Below are positions 51,558 through 60,903 of a stretch of 64,000 nucleotides of DNA, piece after piece. Made by a program: the position numbers and the translations under genes. Origin of the DNA: Brevundimonas halotolerans (lineage in GTDB: Bacteria > Pseudomonadota > Alphaproteobacteria > Caulobacterales > Caulobacteraceae); contig NZ_QTTA01000001.1 in NCBI RefSeq assembly GCF_003730275.1, forward strand, positions 1 to 64,000, in the 5' to 3' direction. The notes beneath the pieces were generated by a model, which saw only the letters and a list, made by a program, of their open reading frames with translations, was not told where the DNA came from and searched no databases. Positions within the stretch are counted from its first letter, which is position 1. Every line of letters begins with the position of its first letter.

Positions 51558-51870
51558 GGATACACCCCTGTGTTCAGCCTCCAGACAGAGGCCTTCGACA
51601 AAGTCCTAACCCGTGGCTTCGGCCTCGCAAAGGGCGGCAACATTGCGAATCTGTAAGGTTTGGCAGCCGCTTACGCAGGCGCGAAGCTGTCGGGTGGAAT
51701 TGTGCGATCGCCTGACCGTCCGGTCCACCCGACGCATGATGGAGCCAATATTGCACCGCACACGAAAGAAATTGCCTATTGCGCCGCAATAGTCTCCTAT
51801 CCGCTTCCGGGGGTCGGGTTCAGTCGAAGCGGCCTCTCCGCCTCCTCCCTGAGCCTCCCCGGATCCTGCC
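51558..51870. other. Divergent upstream region between M16 peptidase and amtB
   Basis: These 313 bases separate two divergent start codons and must hold both promoters. No reading frame here has protein-like features. I looked for a sigma-54 promoter (TGGCAC-N5-TTGC) or NtrC sites on the amtB side, as nitrogen-controlled amt genes often have; TTGGCAGCCGCTTAC near 51659-51673 is only a poor match. Nothing firm is seen. Confidence 0.5.
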
Positions 51871-53118
51871 ATGACCCCCTCCCCGCTGCTGGCCCATCAG
51901 GCCGCCCTTCAGATCGACTCCACCGCGACGGGCTGGATCCTGACCTCGACAGCCCTCGTTCTGCTGATGACCCTGCCGGGGCTGGCGCTCTTCTATGGCG
52001 GGATGGTGCGGCGCAAGAACCTGCTGGCGACGATCGCCCATTCAACGGCGGCGCTGGCGATCGTGACCGTGCTGTGGTTCGTCGCCGGCTACAGTCTGTC
52101 TTTCGGACAGGGGCCGGACGCGATCAATGGCCTGATCGGAGGGCTGGACGCTGCCTTTCTGAACGGCGTCGGGATCGGCACGGCGCACAGCCTGTCGCCG
52201 GGCCTGCCTGAGTTCCTATGGATCGCCTATCAGCTGACCTTTGCCATCATCACCCCGGCCCTGATCGCCGGGGCCTTTGCCGAGCGGATGAAGTTTTCGG
52301 CGTCCCTGCTGTTCTTCGGCCTGTGGCACCTGATCGTCTACGCCCCGATCTGCCATCAGGTCTGGGGCGGCGGCTATCTGGGCAGTATGGGCGTTCTGGA
52401 CTTTGCGGGTGGCGCCGTGGTGCACGTCAATGCGGGTGTCGCGGGTCTGGTCTGTGCGCTGGTGCTGGGGCCGCGCCATGGCTTTGGCCGGGACAATATG
52501 GCGCCCCACAATCTGTCGCTGACCGCGATCGGCACCGGGCTGCTGTTCGTCGGCTGGCTGGGTTTCAATGCCGGGTCGGCCTGGGCCGCGGATGGCATTG
52601 CCGCCGTGGCCGCCCTGAACACCATTCTGGCCGCCGCGGCCGCCGCGCTGGGCTGGATGGTCGTCGAGTGGATCGACCACAAGAAGCCCACCCTGCTGGG
52701 CCTGTTGTCCGGAATCGTCGGGGGTCTGGTCGGTGTGACACCGGCGGCAGGGCTGGTCGATCCGAAGGGTGCCTTCCTGATCGGGGCCATCTCGGGACCA
52801 GCCTGCTATTTCGGGGCCGTCTGGCTGAAGCGCGCCCTCAAGTACGATGACAGTCTGGACGCGTTCGGGGTGCACGGCATGGGCGGGATCGTGGGCGCCC
52901 TGCTGACCGGCGTGTTTGCCACTGCGGCGATTAACCCGGTCGCCGAGGGGGCCTCGATCCTGAATCAGGCGCTGGGTCTTGTCGCCGTGATCGCCTGGAG
53001 CGCGGTCGGCACCTTTTTCGTGCTGATGATCTGCAAGTTCACTACGGGCCTGAAGGTCACGCGTGAGCAGGAGATCGAGGGGCTGGACGTCACCCAGCAC
53101 GGCGAGGGGCTGCACTAA
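51871..53118 (+). CDS. amtB: Ammonium transporter
   Basis: A 415-residue membrane protein with about eleven helices. Family blocks include GLALFYGGMVRRKN (helix 1-2), WFVAGYSLSFG, FLWIAYQLTFAIITPALIAG with AFAERM, VVHVNAGVAGLVCALVLGPR (first pore histidine region) and DAFGVHGMGGIVGALLTGVF (second pore histidine). It conducts ammonium/ammonia across the inner membrane. Usually amtB follows glnK; here no PII gene is adjacent on either side, the next gene being a convergent inhibitor lipoprotein 10 bases away. Confidence 0.96.
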   Translation: MTPSPLLAHQAALQIDSTATGWILTSTALVLLMTLPGLALFYGGMVRRKNLLATIAHSTAALAIVTVLWFVAGYSLSFGQGPDAINGLIGGLDAAFLNGVGIGTAHSLSPGLPEFLWIAYQLTFAIITPALIAGAFAERMKFSASLLFFGLWHLIVYAPICHQVWGGGYLGSMGVLDFAGGAVVHVNAGVAGLVCALVLGPRHGFGRDNMAPHNLSLTAIGTGLLFVGWLGFNAGSAWAADGIAAVAALNTILAAAAAALGWMVVEWIDHKKPTLLGLLSGIVGGLVGVTPAAGLVDPKGAFLIGAISGPACYFGAVWLKRALKYDDSLDAFGVHGMGGIVGALLTGVFATAAINPVAEGASILNQALGLVAVIAWSAVGTFFVLMICKFTTGLKVTREQEIEGLDVTQHGEGLH

Positions 53119-53128
53119 CCCCCTGTCG

Positions 53129-53578
53129 TTACATCATGGCGGCGGGCTCAAGACGATAGGTGACGCCGCCGGAACTGGCTTCCAGAAGGTCCGGTCCGGC
53201 CTGGCGAAAACGCAGGATCGGCTCGCCGCCAGTATCCAGCAGGGCAACGGTGTCGTCGAGGACGCGCCAGCCTGCGACGCGCGCCAGGGCCGTATCTTCG
53301 CACCCTTCGAGGTAGACGCCATAAACGCCGCCCTGTTCGATCTTTTGCAGGGCGATGCGACAGCCCCTCTGGTCCGTCTTGTCAGAGGCGTGAAGGGCCC
53401 ATAGGCCGCTGACGGTTTCCGGGCCGAGCGGTCGGGGGTCCTGAGCTATGGGGGCTGAAGCGTCAGACATGGCTGTGTTTCCTGAAAGGGCCGCCGCATC
53501 GGTCTCGGCCGCCGTGCAGGCACCGGCCGCCAGTGTCAGGGCGATCAGCCCGCAAAGTCCCGGTCGAAATCCGCCCAT
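53129..53578 (-). CDS. Protease-inhibitor (Inh/AprI-family) lipoprotein
   Basis: A 149-residue protein. Start: ATG 53578 with GAGGAG upstream; the longer frame from 53638 is less likely. The signal peptide carries a lipobox (LTLAAGACTAA). The mature part matches the AprI/Inh pattern: ETVSGLWALHASDKTDQRGC, then GCEDTALARVAGWRVLDD and LLDTGGEPILRFRQ, with two cysteines that form the family disulfide. Inh proteins block serralysin-type metalloproteases in the periplasm before type I secretion. It is divergent from a type I secretion ABC gene, as in apr/prt clusters, but the protease gene is not in the window. Confidence 0.82.
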   Translation of the reverse strand: MGGFRPGLCGLIALTLAAGACTAAETDAAALSGNTAMSDASAPIAQDPRPLGPETVSGLWALHASDKTDQRGCRIALQKIEQGGVYGVYLEGCEDTALARVAGWRVLDDTVALLDTGGEPILRFRQAGPDLLEASSGGVTYRLEPAAMM

Positions 53579-53690
53579 GGTTTCCGGCTCCTCGTCTGCG
53601 ACGGCACCGCGCCGTCTGGGACCTATCTCCTTTACCATTCGGTGGCTAGACTAAGGCCCTGCCCGGTCGAACGTCGGCCGAACCCCTGAG

Positions 53691-55451
53691 TTGCGCGTGT
53701 TCAACGATCTGATCCCCCGGAAGCCCGGGACCGAACCTCTCGTCGAGGCCGTCAAGGCGTGCCGGCCCCACCTTGTTTGGGCGGCGGTGTTCAGTGCGCT
53801 GGTGAACCTGCTGTATCTGACGCCGACCATCTACATGCTGCAGGTCTATGACCGGGTGGTGCCGACCGGCGGACTACAGACGCTGTTGCTGGTCAGCGCC
53901 ATCGCCGTCTTTGCGCTCGCGACCCTGGCGCTGCTGGACTGGCTGCGGACGCGGCTGCTGGTGCGCGCCGGCCTGAGGCTTGACCGGCTGCTGGTCGGGC
54001 GCCTGCTGGGACGGGTTGTCGACTTGCAGGCCCAGTCACCGGGCAGCCAGGTGCTGCGCGAGTTCGACCATGTGCGCACGGCCGTATCCGGGCAGGGGGT
54101 GCTGTCGCTGTTCGATGCACCCTGGACGCCGATCTATATCGGCTGCTGCTTCCTGTTGCACCCGGCGCTGGGAGCGCTGACGCTGGTCGGGGCCATCATC
54201 CTGCTCATTCTGGCGGTGCTGAACGAGCGCGACAGCCGCCCGCGCCTTAATCAGGCGATGAAGGACTCCCAGGCCGCCTATGCCGCGCAGGAAAGCATGG
54301 CCGGCCAGTCCGAAGTAGTGCGTGCGCTGGGGATGCGGCAGGCGGGCATCGCCCTGCAGGTGCAGCAGCGACAGGTCGCCACAGCGCAGCAGGTCGAGGC
54401 CCAGTTCACCGGCGGGCGCTATACCGGCATCATCAAATTCCTGCGGCTGATGCTGCAATCGGCGTCGCTGGGACTGGCGGCGCTCCTGACGGTTCGGGGG
54501 CATATCTCGGCCGGGTCCATCATCGCGGCCTCGGTGCTGCTGACCCGGGCGGTTCAGCCGATCGAGCAGATGGTCGGGGCCTGGCCGACGCTGGTGCAGG
54601 CCAAGGCGTCGTGGAAGGCGCTGATCGAGCTGTTTGCCGCCACGGGTCGGGTTGACCGGGTCACCACCACCCTGCCCGCGCCCGAGGGCCGACTGGGGCT
54701 GGAGCAGGTGACGGTCCGCCTGCCCGGCAGCGAGGTGCCGCAACTGCGCGGCATCACCCTGTCGCTGGAGCCCGGCCAGGTTCTGGGCGTGATCGGGCCC
54801 AGCGGATCGGGCAAGACGACGCTGGCTCGCGTGGTCGCGGGAGCCATTCCGCCCACGTCGGGCTCGGTGCGGCTGGACGGCGCCGACTATGACGCGCGCG
54901 CGGGCGACACCCTGGCCGAGCACATCGGCTATTTGCCCCAGGTGCCGGGCCTGTTTTCCGGATCGGTGAAGGATAACATCTCCCGGTTCCGCTCGGCGTT
55001 GGGCACAGACCCCGAACAGATCGACCGTGAAGCCATCGCGGCGGCCAAGGCGGCCGGGGTGCATGAGATGATCCTGCGCCTGCCGCATGGCTATGACACC
55101 GTGCTGGGTCACAACGGCGCAGGCCTCTCGGTCGGCCAGTCGCAGCGCGTCGCCCTGGCACGGGCGCTCTACCGCGACCCGGTCGTGCTGGTGCTGGACG
55201 AGCCCAATGCCAATCTGGATCAGGAGGGCGAGGCCGCCCTGACCCAGGCGATCAAGGGCGCCACGGCGCGCGGCGCATCGGTGTTGATGGTGGCGCACAG
55301 GGCCGGTGTGCTGGGCATCGCCGACCGCCTGCTGATGCTGCGCGAGGGCACGGTCCAGATCGAAGGCCCGCGCGACGAGGTGATGATGCGGCTGAACCCC
55401 GGGCGGGCCAAGCCGACCGTCGTGCCGCCGCCGGGAGCGCAGTCGGCATGA
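53691..55451 (+). CDS. Type I secretion system permease/ATPase (PrtD/AprD family)
   Basis: A 586-residue ABC exporter half-transporter, start TTG at 53691. Membrane domain residues about 20-300 (LVNLLYLTPTIYMLQVYDRV is the family signature, VVPTGG following). Nucleotide-binding domain: Walker A IGPSGSGKTTLARVVAG at about residue 368, signature LSVGQSQRVALARALYR, Walker B LVLDEPNANLD. There is no N-terminal C39 peptidase domain, which fits PrtD/RsaD-type exporters of RTX-like proteins. The stop overlaps the HlyD-like start by ATGA. The outer-membrane TolC-like partner is not here. Confidence 0.94.
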   Translation: MRVFNDLIPRKPGTEPLVEAVKACRPHLVWAAVFSALVNLLYLTPTIYMLQVYDRVVPTGGLQTLLLVSAIAVFALATLALLDWLRTRLLVRAGLRLDRLLVGRLLGRVVDLQAQSPGSQVLREFDHVRTAVSGQGVLSLFDAPWTPIYIGCCFLLHPALGALTLVGAIILLILAVLNERDSRPRLNQAMKDSQAAYAAQESMAGQSEVVRALGMRQAGIALQVQQRQVATAQQVEAQFTGGRYTGIIKFLRLMLQSASLGLAALLTVRGHISAGSIIAASVLLTRAVQPIEQMVGAWPTLVQAKASWKALIELFAATGRVDRVTTTLPAPEGRLGLEQVTVRLPGSEVPQLRGITLSLEPGQVLGVIGPSGSGKTTLARVVAGAIPPTSGSVRLDGADYDARAGDTLAEHIGYLPQVPGLFSGSVKDNISRFRSALGTDPEQIDREAIAAAKAAGVHEMILRLPHGYDTVLGHNGAGLSVGQSQRVALARALYRDPVVLVLDEPNANLDQEGEAALTQAIKGATARGASVLMVAHRAGVLGIADRLLMLREGTVQIEGPRDEVMMRLNPGRAKPTVVPPPGAQSA

Positions 55452-56839
55452 GCGAGCTGGACTTTCCCGATCTGGGCCGCCCCGCCACTGCGCCCGCGGC
55501 GCCGACGGACGCGCCCGTCCCCGCCGCTGGACCTGAAGGGCCGGACGACTCGCCTCGCAGTGAACTGCTGGTCGGGGGCGCGATCATCGCCCTGTTCTTC
55601 GTGCTGTTCCTCGGCTGGGCCGCGTTCGCGCCCTTGGATGCGGGGGCCTTTGCCAGCGGCCAGGTCTCGGTCTCGGGCAACCGGCAGGCCGTGCAGCATC
55701 GCGATGGCGGTGTGGTCAGCGCCCTGCACGTCGCCGAGGGCGACACGGTCGAGGCGGGCCAGATCCTGATCGAGGTCGCGGGCGGGGAGCTGGCCGCCAC
55801 CGAGCGCGGCCTGACGGGTCAGGTCGTGGCCTTGCTGGCGCAGCGAGCGCGACTTGAGGCCGAGCGGAGCGGCCTGGGCAGTATTCCGGTACCCCCCGAG
55901 TTCGCCGCCATGAGCCCGGGGGACCAGGCGCTGGCCGACGAGGCCATGTCCCTTCAACGGCAACAGTTCACCGCCCGGCGCAGCGGCCGCTCGACCGAGC
56001 GGGGCGTTCTGGGCCAGCGCGTCAGCCAGCTGCAACAGCAGGTGTCGGGCTATGAGCGCCAGCTGGTGGCCAATGCCGAGCAGAAGCGACTGATCGAGGA
56101 AGAGCTGGCCGATGTGCGCAGCCTGGCCGAGCAGGGCTATGCCCCCATCAGCCGGGTGCGGGCGCTGGAGCGGCAGGCTGCTGCGCTGGATGGCGAGGCC
56201 GGCTCGCTACGTGCCGAAATCGCCCGCGCCAATGAAGCCATGGGCGAGGCGCGGCTGCAGATGTCGGGCGTCGGTACCGACATGGACGAGGATGTCACAG
56301 AACAGCTGCGCGCGGTCGAGGTGCAGTTGAACGAGCTGCAGCCTCGCCTGACCGAGGTTCGCGCCCAGATCGAGCGCAACCGCGTCCGGGCCCCCGTCTC
56401 GGGTCAGGTGGTCGGCCTGACCATCTTCACACCCGGCGGCGTCATCCAGGCGGGCCAGACGCTGATGGAGATCGTGCCGTCCAATGCGTCCCAGGTGATC
56501 GTCGCCCGCATCAACCCGAACGACATCGACAACCTCCGCGTCGGCCTTTTGACCGAGGTGAAGTTTCCCGGTCTGAGAACCTCCAACCCGCCCGTGCTGC
56601 GGGGCCGGGTCGAACGGCTGTCGGCCGACAGCTTTACCGAGGAAGGCTCGAACAACCGCTATTTCCGCGCCGAGATCGTGGTGCCGCCCGAGGAACTGGC
56701 CAAGCTGGGTCGGGGCGCCGACTCGATCCGCTCGGGCTCACCGGTCGAGGTCGTGATCGTGCTGCGCCGCCGGACCCTCCTGCAGTATCTGGTCGAACCC
56801 CTGGTCCGCGGCCTGTGGCGAACGGGGAGTGAGCTTTAG
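55448..56839 (+). CDS. Type I secretion periplasmic adaptor (HlyD/PrtE family)
   Basis: A 463-residue membrane fusion protein. A Pro/Ala-rich cytoplasmic N-terminus is followed by one membrane helix at about residues 41-60 (GGAIIALFFVLFLGWAAF). A biotinyl/lipoyl-like domain has VQHRDGGVVSALHVAEGDTV, then a long coiled coil (about residues 130-300) and a second lipoyl half and beta-barrel domain (RAPVSGQVVGLTIFTPGGVI). It bridges the ABC exporter to an outer-membrane TolC-type channel. Start overlaps the ABC stop by four bases. Confidence 0.94.
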   Translation: MSELDFPDLGRPATAPAAPTDAPVPAAGPEGPDDSPRSELLVGGAIIALFFVLFLGWAAFAPLDAGAFASGQVSVSGNRQAVQHRDGGVVSALHVAEGDTVEAGQILIEVAGGELAATERGLTGQVVALLAQRARLEAERSGLGSIPVPPEFAAMSPGDQALADEAMSLQRQQFTARRSGRSTERGVLGQRVSQLQQQVSGYERQLVANAEQKRLIEEELADVRSLAEQGYAPISRVRALERQAAALDGEAGSLRAEIARANEAMGEARLQMSGVGTDMDEDVTEQLRAVEVQLNELQPRLTEVRAQIERNRVRAPVSGQVVGLTIFTPGGVIQAGQTLMEIVPSNASQVIVARINPNDIDNLRVGLLTEVKFPGLRTSNPPVLRGRVERLSADSFTEEGSNNRYFRAEIVVPPEELAKLGRGADSIRSGSPVEVVIVLRRRTLLQYLVEPLVRGLWRTGSEL

Positions 56840-56858
56840 GCCCTCGGTTACGACGCCC

Positions 56859-58958
56859 CTACCCCCGCGCCTTCGCCTGTTGGCGGAAGCGGTGCAGCAG
56901 GGGTTCGGTGTAGCCGTTGGGCTGGGTGGTGCCTTCGAATACCAGGGCGCGGGCGGCGGCAAAGGCGAGGCTGTCGTCAAATCCCGGAGCCATAGGCCGG
57001 TACAGCGGGTCGCCGGCGTTCTGGGCATCGACCTTGGCGGCCATGCGGCGCAGCGCAGCCTCGACCTGTTCCGCCGTGCAGACGCCGTGCAGCAGCCAGT
57101 TGGCCATGTGCTGGCTGCTGATCCTGAGTGTCGCGCGGTCCTCCATCAGGCCCACGTCGTGGATGTCCGGCACCTTGGAACAGCCCACGCCCTGATCAAT
57201 CCAGCGGACGACATAGCCGAGGATGCCCTGGGCGTTGTTGTCCAGTTCCTGCTCGATATCCTCGGCGCTCCAGTTACGGCCCTCGGCCAGTGGCGGGGTC
57301 AGCAGGTCCTCCAGCGGGCGAGGTGGGGCATCACCCATGGCCGCGCGGACCGCGAAGACGTCGGTCTGGTGATAGTGCAGCGCATGCAGGGTGGCGGCCG
57401 TTGGCGACGGCACCCAGGCGGTGTTGGCACCGGTCTTCGGATGCCCCGCTTTCTCCTCCAGCATCTGGGCCATGCGGTCCGGGGCGGCCCACATGCCCTT
57501 GCCGATCTGGGCCCGGCCCGACAGGCCGCACCGCAGCCCGATGGCGACATTGCGTTGCTCATAGGCGGAGATCCAAGTGCTGGACTTGATCTCGCCCTTT
57601 CGGACCACCGGCCCGGTCTGCATCAGGGTGTGGATCTCGTCGCCCGTACGGTCGAGGAAGCCGGTGTTGATGAAGACGATCCGGTCCTTCACTGCGTGGA
57701 TACAGGCCGCGAGGTTGGCCGAGGTGCGGCGCTCCTCGTCCATCACGCCGACCTTGATCGTGTGCCGGTCCAGCCCCAGCAGGTCCTCGACCGCGTCGAA
57801 CAGCCGGTTGGTGAAGGCGCACTCTTGGGGGCCATGCATCTTGGGTTTGACGATGTAGATCGACCCTTCGCAGCTGTTGCGGAAGGGGCCGGTGCCACGC
57901 AAGTCATAGAGGCCGATCAGGCTGGTGAGGATGGCGTCAAGGATGCCCTCCGGCGCCTCGGCCCCGTCGGGAAGCAGGACGGTCGGCGTGGTCATCAGAT
58001 GGCCGACGTTCCGCACAAACAGCAGCGACCGGCCCGGCAGGGTGGCCTCGATTCCGTCCGGCGCAACATAGGCGACATCCGGATTGAGCCGGCGGGTGAG
58101 GGTCTTGCCGCCCTTGTCGAAGGTCTCGGCCAGGTCGCCCTTCATCAGGCCCAGCCAGTTGCGATAGGCGGCGACCTTGTCCTCGGCATCGACGCAGGCG
58201 ACCGAGTCCTCGAGGTCAACGATGGTGGTCAGGGCCGATTCCAGCACGACGTCGGCAATGCTGGCCGGATCGGTGCGCCCGATCGGGTGGTCGGGGTCGA
58301 ACACCACTTCGATGTGCAGGCCGTTGTGGCGGAACAGACGGCTCCGCTCAGTCTGGCCAACATACTGGCTGCTGTCGCGCAGGGCGATGCCCTGATGCGG
58401 ATGGCTGAGGTCGGCCCAGGAGCCTTCGACCAGCGGCAGGGCCTCGTCCAGAAACGCCTTGGCGCGGGCGACGACGCGGGCGCCGCGATCCGCGTCATAG
58501 CCGCCCGACGGCGGCAGGTCGCCCAGGGCGTCGGTGCCATAGAGGGCGTCATACAGGCTGCCCCAGCGCGCGTTGGCGGCATTCAGCACGAAGCGGGCGT
58601 TGAGCACCGGCACGACCAGTTGCGGCCCGGCGCGGGTGGCGATCTCCGCATCCACATTTTGCGTGCCGATGGCGAAGGGCGCAGGCGCGTCGACCAGCCA
58701 GCCGATCTGTTTCAGGAAATCGCGCTGGGCGGCCACGTCATAGGGCTGGCCTTTCCGCTCGACGTGCCAGCTGTCGATGCGGGCCTGAAGGTCATCGCGC
58801 ACCGCCAGCAGTCGCCGGTTCTCGGGCACCGCCCAATCCAGCAGGGTGCGCACCCCCGTCCAGAACTGCCCAGCCTCGATGCCCAGACCCGGCAGAACCT
58901 CTTGCTCCACGAAGGCGGCAAGGACAGGGGCGACGGTCAGATCGGCGCGAACAGGCAT
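56859..58958 (-). CDS. glcB: Malate synthase G
   Basis: A 699-residue enzyme condensing acetyl-CoA with glyoxylate to malate in the glyoxylate cycle. Start: ATG 58958, where homology begins ([20 protein letters not shown]); the frame is open well upstream but that part is not protein-like. Recognisable blocks: [73 protein letters not shown], and the C-terminal [20 protein letters not shown] with the catalytic aspartate region. Length is slightly below the 720-730 residues usual for isoform G. Convergent with the HlyD-like gene. Confidence 0.96.
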   Translation of the reverse strand: MPVRADLTVAPVLAAFVEQEVLPGLGIEAGQFWTGVRTLLDWAVPENRRLLAVRDDLQARIDSWHVERKGQPYDVAAQRDFLKQIGWLVDAPAPFAIGTQNVDAEIATRAGPQLVVPVLNARFVLNAANARWGSLYDALYGTDALGDLPPSGGYDADRGARVVARAKAFLDEALPLVEGSWADLSHPHQGIALRDSSQYVGQTERSRLFRHNGLHIEVVFDPDHPIGRTDPASIADVVLESALTTIVDLEDSVACVDAEDKVAAYRNWLGLMKGDLAETFDKGGKTLTRRLNPDVAYVAPDGIEATLPGRSLLFVRNVGHLMTTPTVLLPDGAEAPEGILDAILTSLIGLYDLRGTGPFRNSCEGSIYIVKPKMHGPQECAFTNRLFDAVEDLLGLDRHTIKVGVMDEERRTSANLAACIHAVKDRIVFINTGFLDRTGDEIHTLMQTGPVVRKGEIKSSTWISAYEQRNVAIGLRCGLSGRAQIGKGMWAAPDRMAQMLEEKAGHPKTGANTAWVPSPTAATLHALHYHQTDVFAVRAAMGDAPPRPLEDLLTPPLAEGRNWSAEDIEQELDNNAQGILGYVVRWIDQGVGCSKVPDIHDVGLMEDRATLRISSQHMANWLLHGVCTAEQVEAALRRMAAKVDAQNAGDPLYRPMAPGFDDSLAFAAARALVFEGTTQPNGYTEPLLHRFRQQAKARG

Positions 58959-59328
58959 GGGCAGTCTCCGGTAGTTTCGGGCGCCTGTAACATTCCGTGA
59001 TGACCCGGCGTAAGTCGAGGCCTTTTCGCAGACGCACACAAATCGCGGCCGCGCGCCTTGACTTGGCCATGTTCCGGGCCCATCTCCCCACCGTCGCCTC
59101 TTGCGATACCCGAACTGCGCCCGACGCGTGGGGTTCTGTTTTCTGAACCTTCCTGGCTGCAACCGGATCATCTTCTGACATTCATAGTCGCCCGTCACGC
59201 GGGGGCGGCACCCAAACTTCCCTTCCGGCCTGATGCCGGACCGGAGGCGAGGATGCGCGCACCCCCGGACCGATGGTCCGGCGTGTCCAAGATGCATCCT
59301 GCTCCGGTGATCGAAAGACACACGCGTA
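58959..59328. other. Divergent upstream region of glcB and the DEAD-box helicase gene
   Basis: A 370-base non-coding stretch carrying both promoters. Frames read through it from either gene give Arg/Pro-rich sequence without family features. The part next to the helicase could be a long 5' untranslated leader, as cold-inducible RNA helicase genes often have, but I see no clear cold-box or strong hairpin. Confidence 0.45.
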
Positions 59329-60795
59329 ATGAACGCAACGACCCAAACCCAGGCCCTGCCGAAAACCTTTGCAGATATGGGGTTGAACCCGGCCCTGCTG
59401 CAGGCTCTGGCCTCTGAAAACTATACCATCCCTACGCCGATTCAGGCCCAGTCCATCCCCGATGTTATGACGGGCCGCGACCTGCTGGGTATCGCCCAGA
59501 CCGGCACCGGCAAGACGGCCGCCTTTGCCCTGCCGATCCTGCACCGGCTGGCGGCCAACCGCGTCGCCCCCCTGCCCCGCACGACCCGCTGTCTGGTGCT
59601 GTCGCCGACGCGCGAACTGGCCTCCCAGATCGCCGAGAGCTTCAAGACCTATGGCAAGCATCTGGGCTTCCGCGTCGCCGTGATCTTCGGTGGCGTGAAA
59701 TACGGCGGTCAGGAACGCGCCCTCAATCAGGGGCTCGACATTCTGGTGGCCGCGCCCGGTCGCCTGCTGGACCATATCCAGCAAAAGAACCTCGACCTGT
59801 CGGCCACGGAAATCTTCGTGCTGGACGAGGCCGACCAGATGCTGGACCTGGGCTTCATCAAGCCCATCCGCCAGATCGTCAGCCGCATCCCGGCCAAGCG
59901 CCAGAACCTGTTCTTCTCGGCCACCATGCCGGGCGAGATCGGCAAGCTGGCTGCTGAACTGCTCAAGGATCCCAAGCGGGTCCAGGTGACGCCGCAGGCG
60001 ACCACCGTCCAGCGCATCAAACAGTCGATCATCTGGGTTGAACAGGGCCGCAAGCGCGCCCTGCTGACCGAGATGTTCAGCGATCCGGGCTATACCCGCT
60101 GCCTGGTGTTCACCAAGACCAAGCACGGGGCCGACAAGGTTGCCGCCTATCTGGAAGCGGGCGGCGTTGAAGCCGGCGCCATCCATGGCAACAAGAGCCA
60201 GCCCCAGCGCGAACGCACTCTGGAAGCCTTCAAGAAGGGCAAGCTGCGGGTGCTGGTGGCGACCGACATCGCCGCGCGCGGCATCGACGTGGACGGCGTC
60301 TCGCACGTCGTGAACTTCGAGCTGCCCTATGTGCCGGAGGCCTATGTGCACCGCATCGGCCGGACGGCCCGCGCGGGCGCCGATGGCACCGCCATCAGCT
60401 TCGTCGCCGGCGACGAGATGAAGCTGCTGAAGGACATCGAAAAGGTCACGCGCCAGAAGATCCCGGCGATCGACCGTCGCAACGACAAGGCGCTGGGTGC
60501 GCTTGATGCCGCCATCAGCGCCGCCGGCGTCGGCAAGAAGGCCACCCTGCCCGAGCGTGAGGATCGCCCGGCCCGGGATGGCGACAGTGAAGGCCGACGC
60601 AACCGCAATCGCCGGGGTCCCAAGCCCGGCGGTGCCCACGCGGGTGGACGCGGCCCCGGCCGCTCGCCTGACCGTCCCCACTACAACCCGATGGCCGGCG
60701 ACCGTCCGGAAAGCTCGGCCCCCGCGCCGGTGTCGCAACTGAAGCGCCGTCGTCGCCGTCCGGGTCAGAAACCCGCCGCCGTCACCGCCAGCTAA
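59329..60795 (+). CDS. DEAD-box ATP-dependent RNA helicase (RhlE type)
   Basis: A 488-residue helicase. Q motif near [11 protein letters not shown], motif [17 protein letters not shown], Ia [75 protein letters not shown]. The C-terminal 110 residues are basic and low-complexity ([20 protein letters not shown], and an RRRRRPGQK end), a common RNA-binding tail in RhlE proteins. It acts in RNA remodelling, ribosome assembly or cold adaptation. An apparent terminator follows at 60804. Confidence 0.95.
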   Translation: MNATTQTQALPKTFADMGLNPALLQALASENYTIPTPIQAQSIPDVMTGRDLLGIAQTGTGKTAAFALPILHRLAANRVAPLPRTTRCLVLSPTRELASQIAESFKTYGKHLGFRVAVIFGGVKYGGQERALNQGLDILVAAPGRLLDHIQQKNLDLSATEIFVLDEADQMLDLGFIKPIRQIVSRIPAKRQNLFFSATMPGEIGKLAAELLKDPKRVQVTPQATTVQRIKQSIIWVEQGRKRALLTEMFSDPGYTRCLVFTKTKHGADKVAAYLEAGGVEAGAIHGNKSQPQRERTLEAFKKGKLRVLVATDIAARGIDVDGVSHVVNFELPYVPEAYVHRIGRTARAGADGTAISFVAGDEMKLLKDIEKVTRQKIPAIDRRNDKALGALDAAISAAGVGKKATLPEREDRPARDGDSEGRRNRNRRGPKPGGAHAGGRGPGRSPDRPHYNPMAGDRPESSAPAPVSQLKRRRRRPGQKPAAVTAS

Positions 60796-60803
60796 GGCTC
60801 CGC

Positions 60804-60836
60804 ATGCCCCCTTCGTTACCGGAGGGGGCATATCTT
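60804..60836 (+). terminator. Probable terminator after the RNA helicase gene
   Basis: ATGCCCCCTTC (60804-60814) pairs with GGAGGGGGCAT (60821-60831) around the loop GTTACC, with one G-T pair. A short T-containing stretch (ATCTTTG) follows instead of a full T-run, so efficiency may be modest. It is nine bases after the helicase stop. Confidence 0.55.
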
Positions 60837-60903
60837 TGATGAACCTGTTTGCATTATAAACATGTCTGCTGTATCCGACCTCCATATCGCTGGAGATCAG
60901 ATC

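Noticed and set aside
51655..51680. Sigma-54-type promoter upstream of amtB
   Set aside because: TTGGCAGCCGCTTAC resembles the -24 element but lacks the GC dinucleotide of the -12 element at the right spacing.
58959..59321. N-terminal extension of malate synthase G to 59321
   Set aside because: The added 121 residues are not protein-like and overlap the helicase promoter region; family homology starts at the ATG at 58958.
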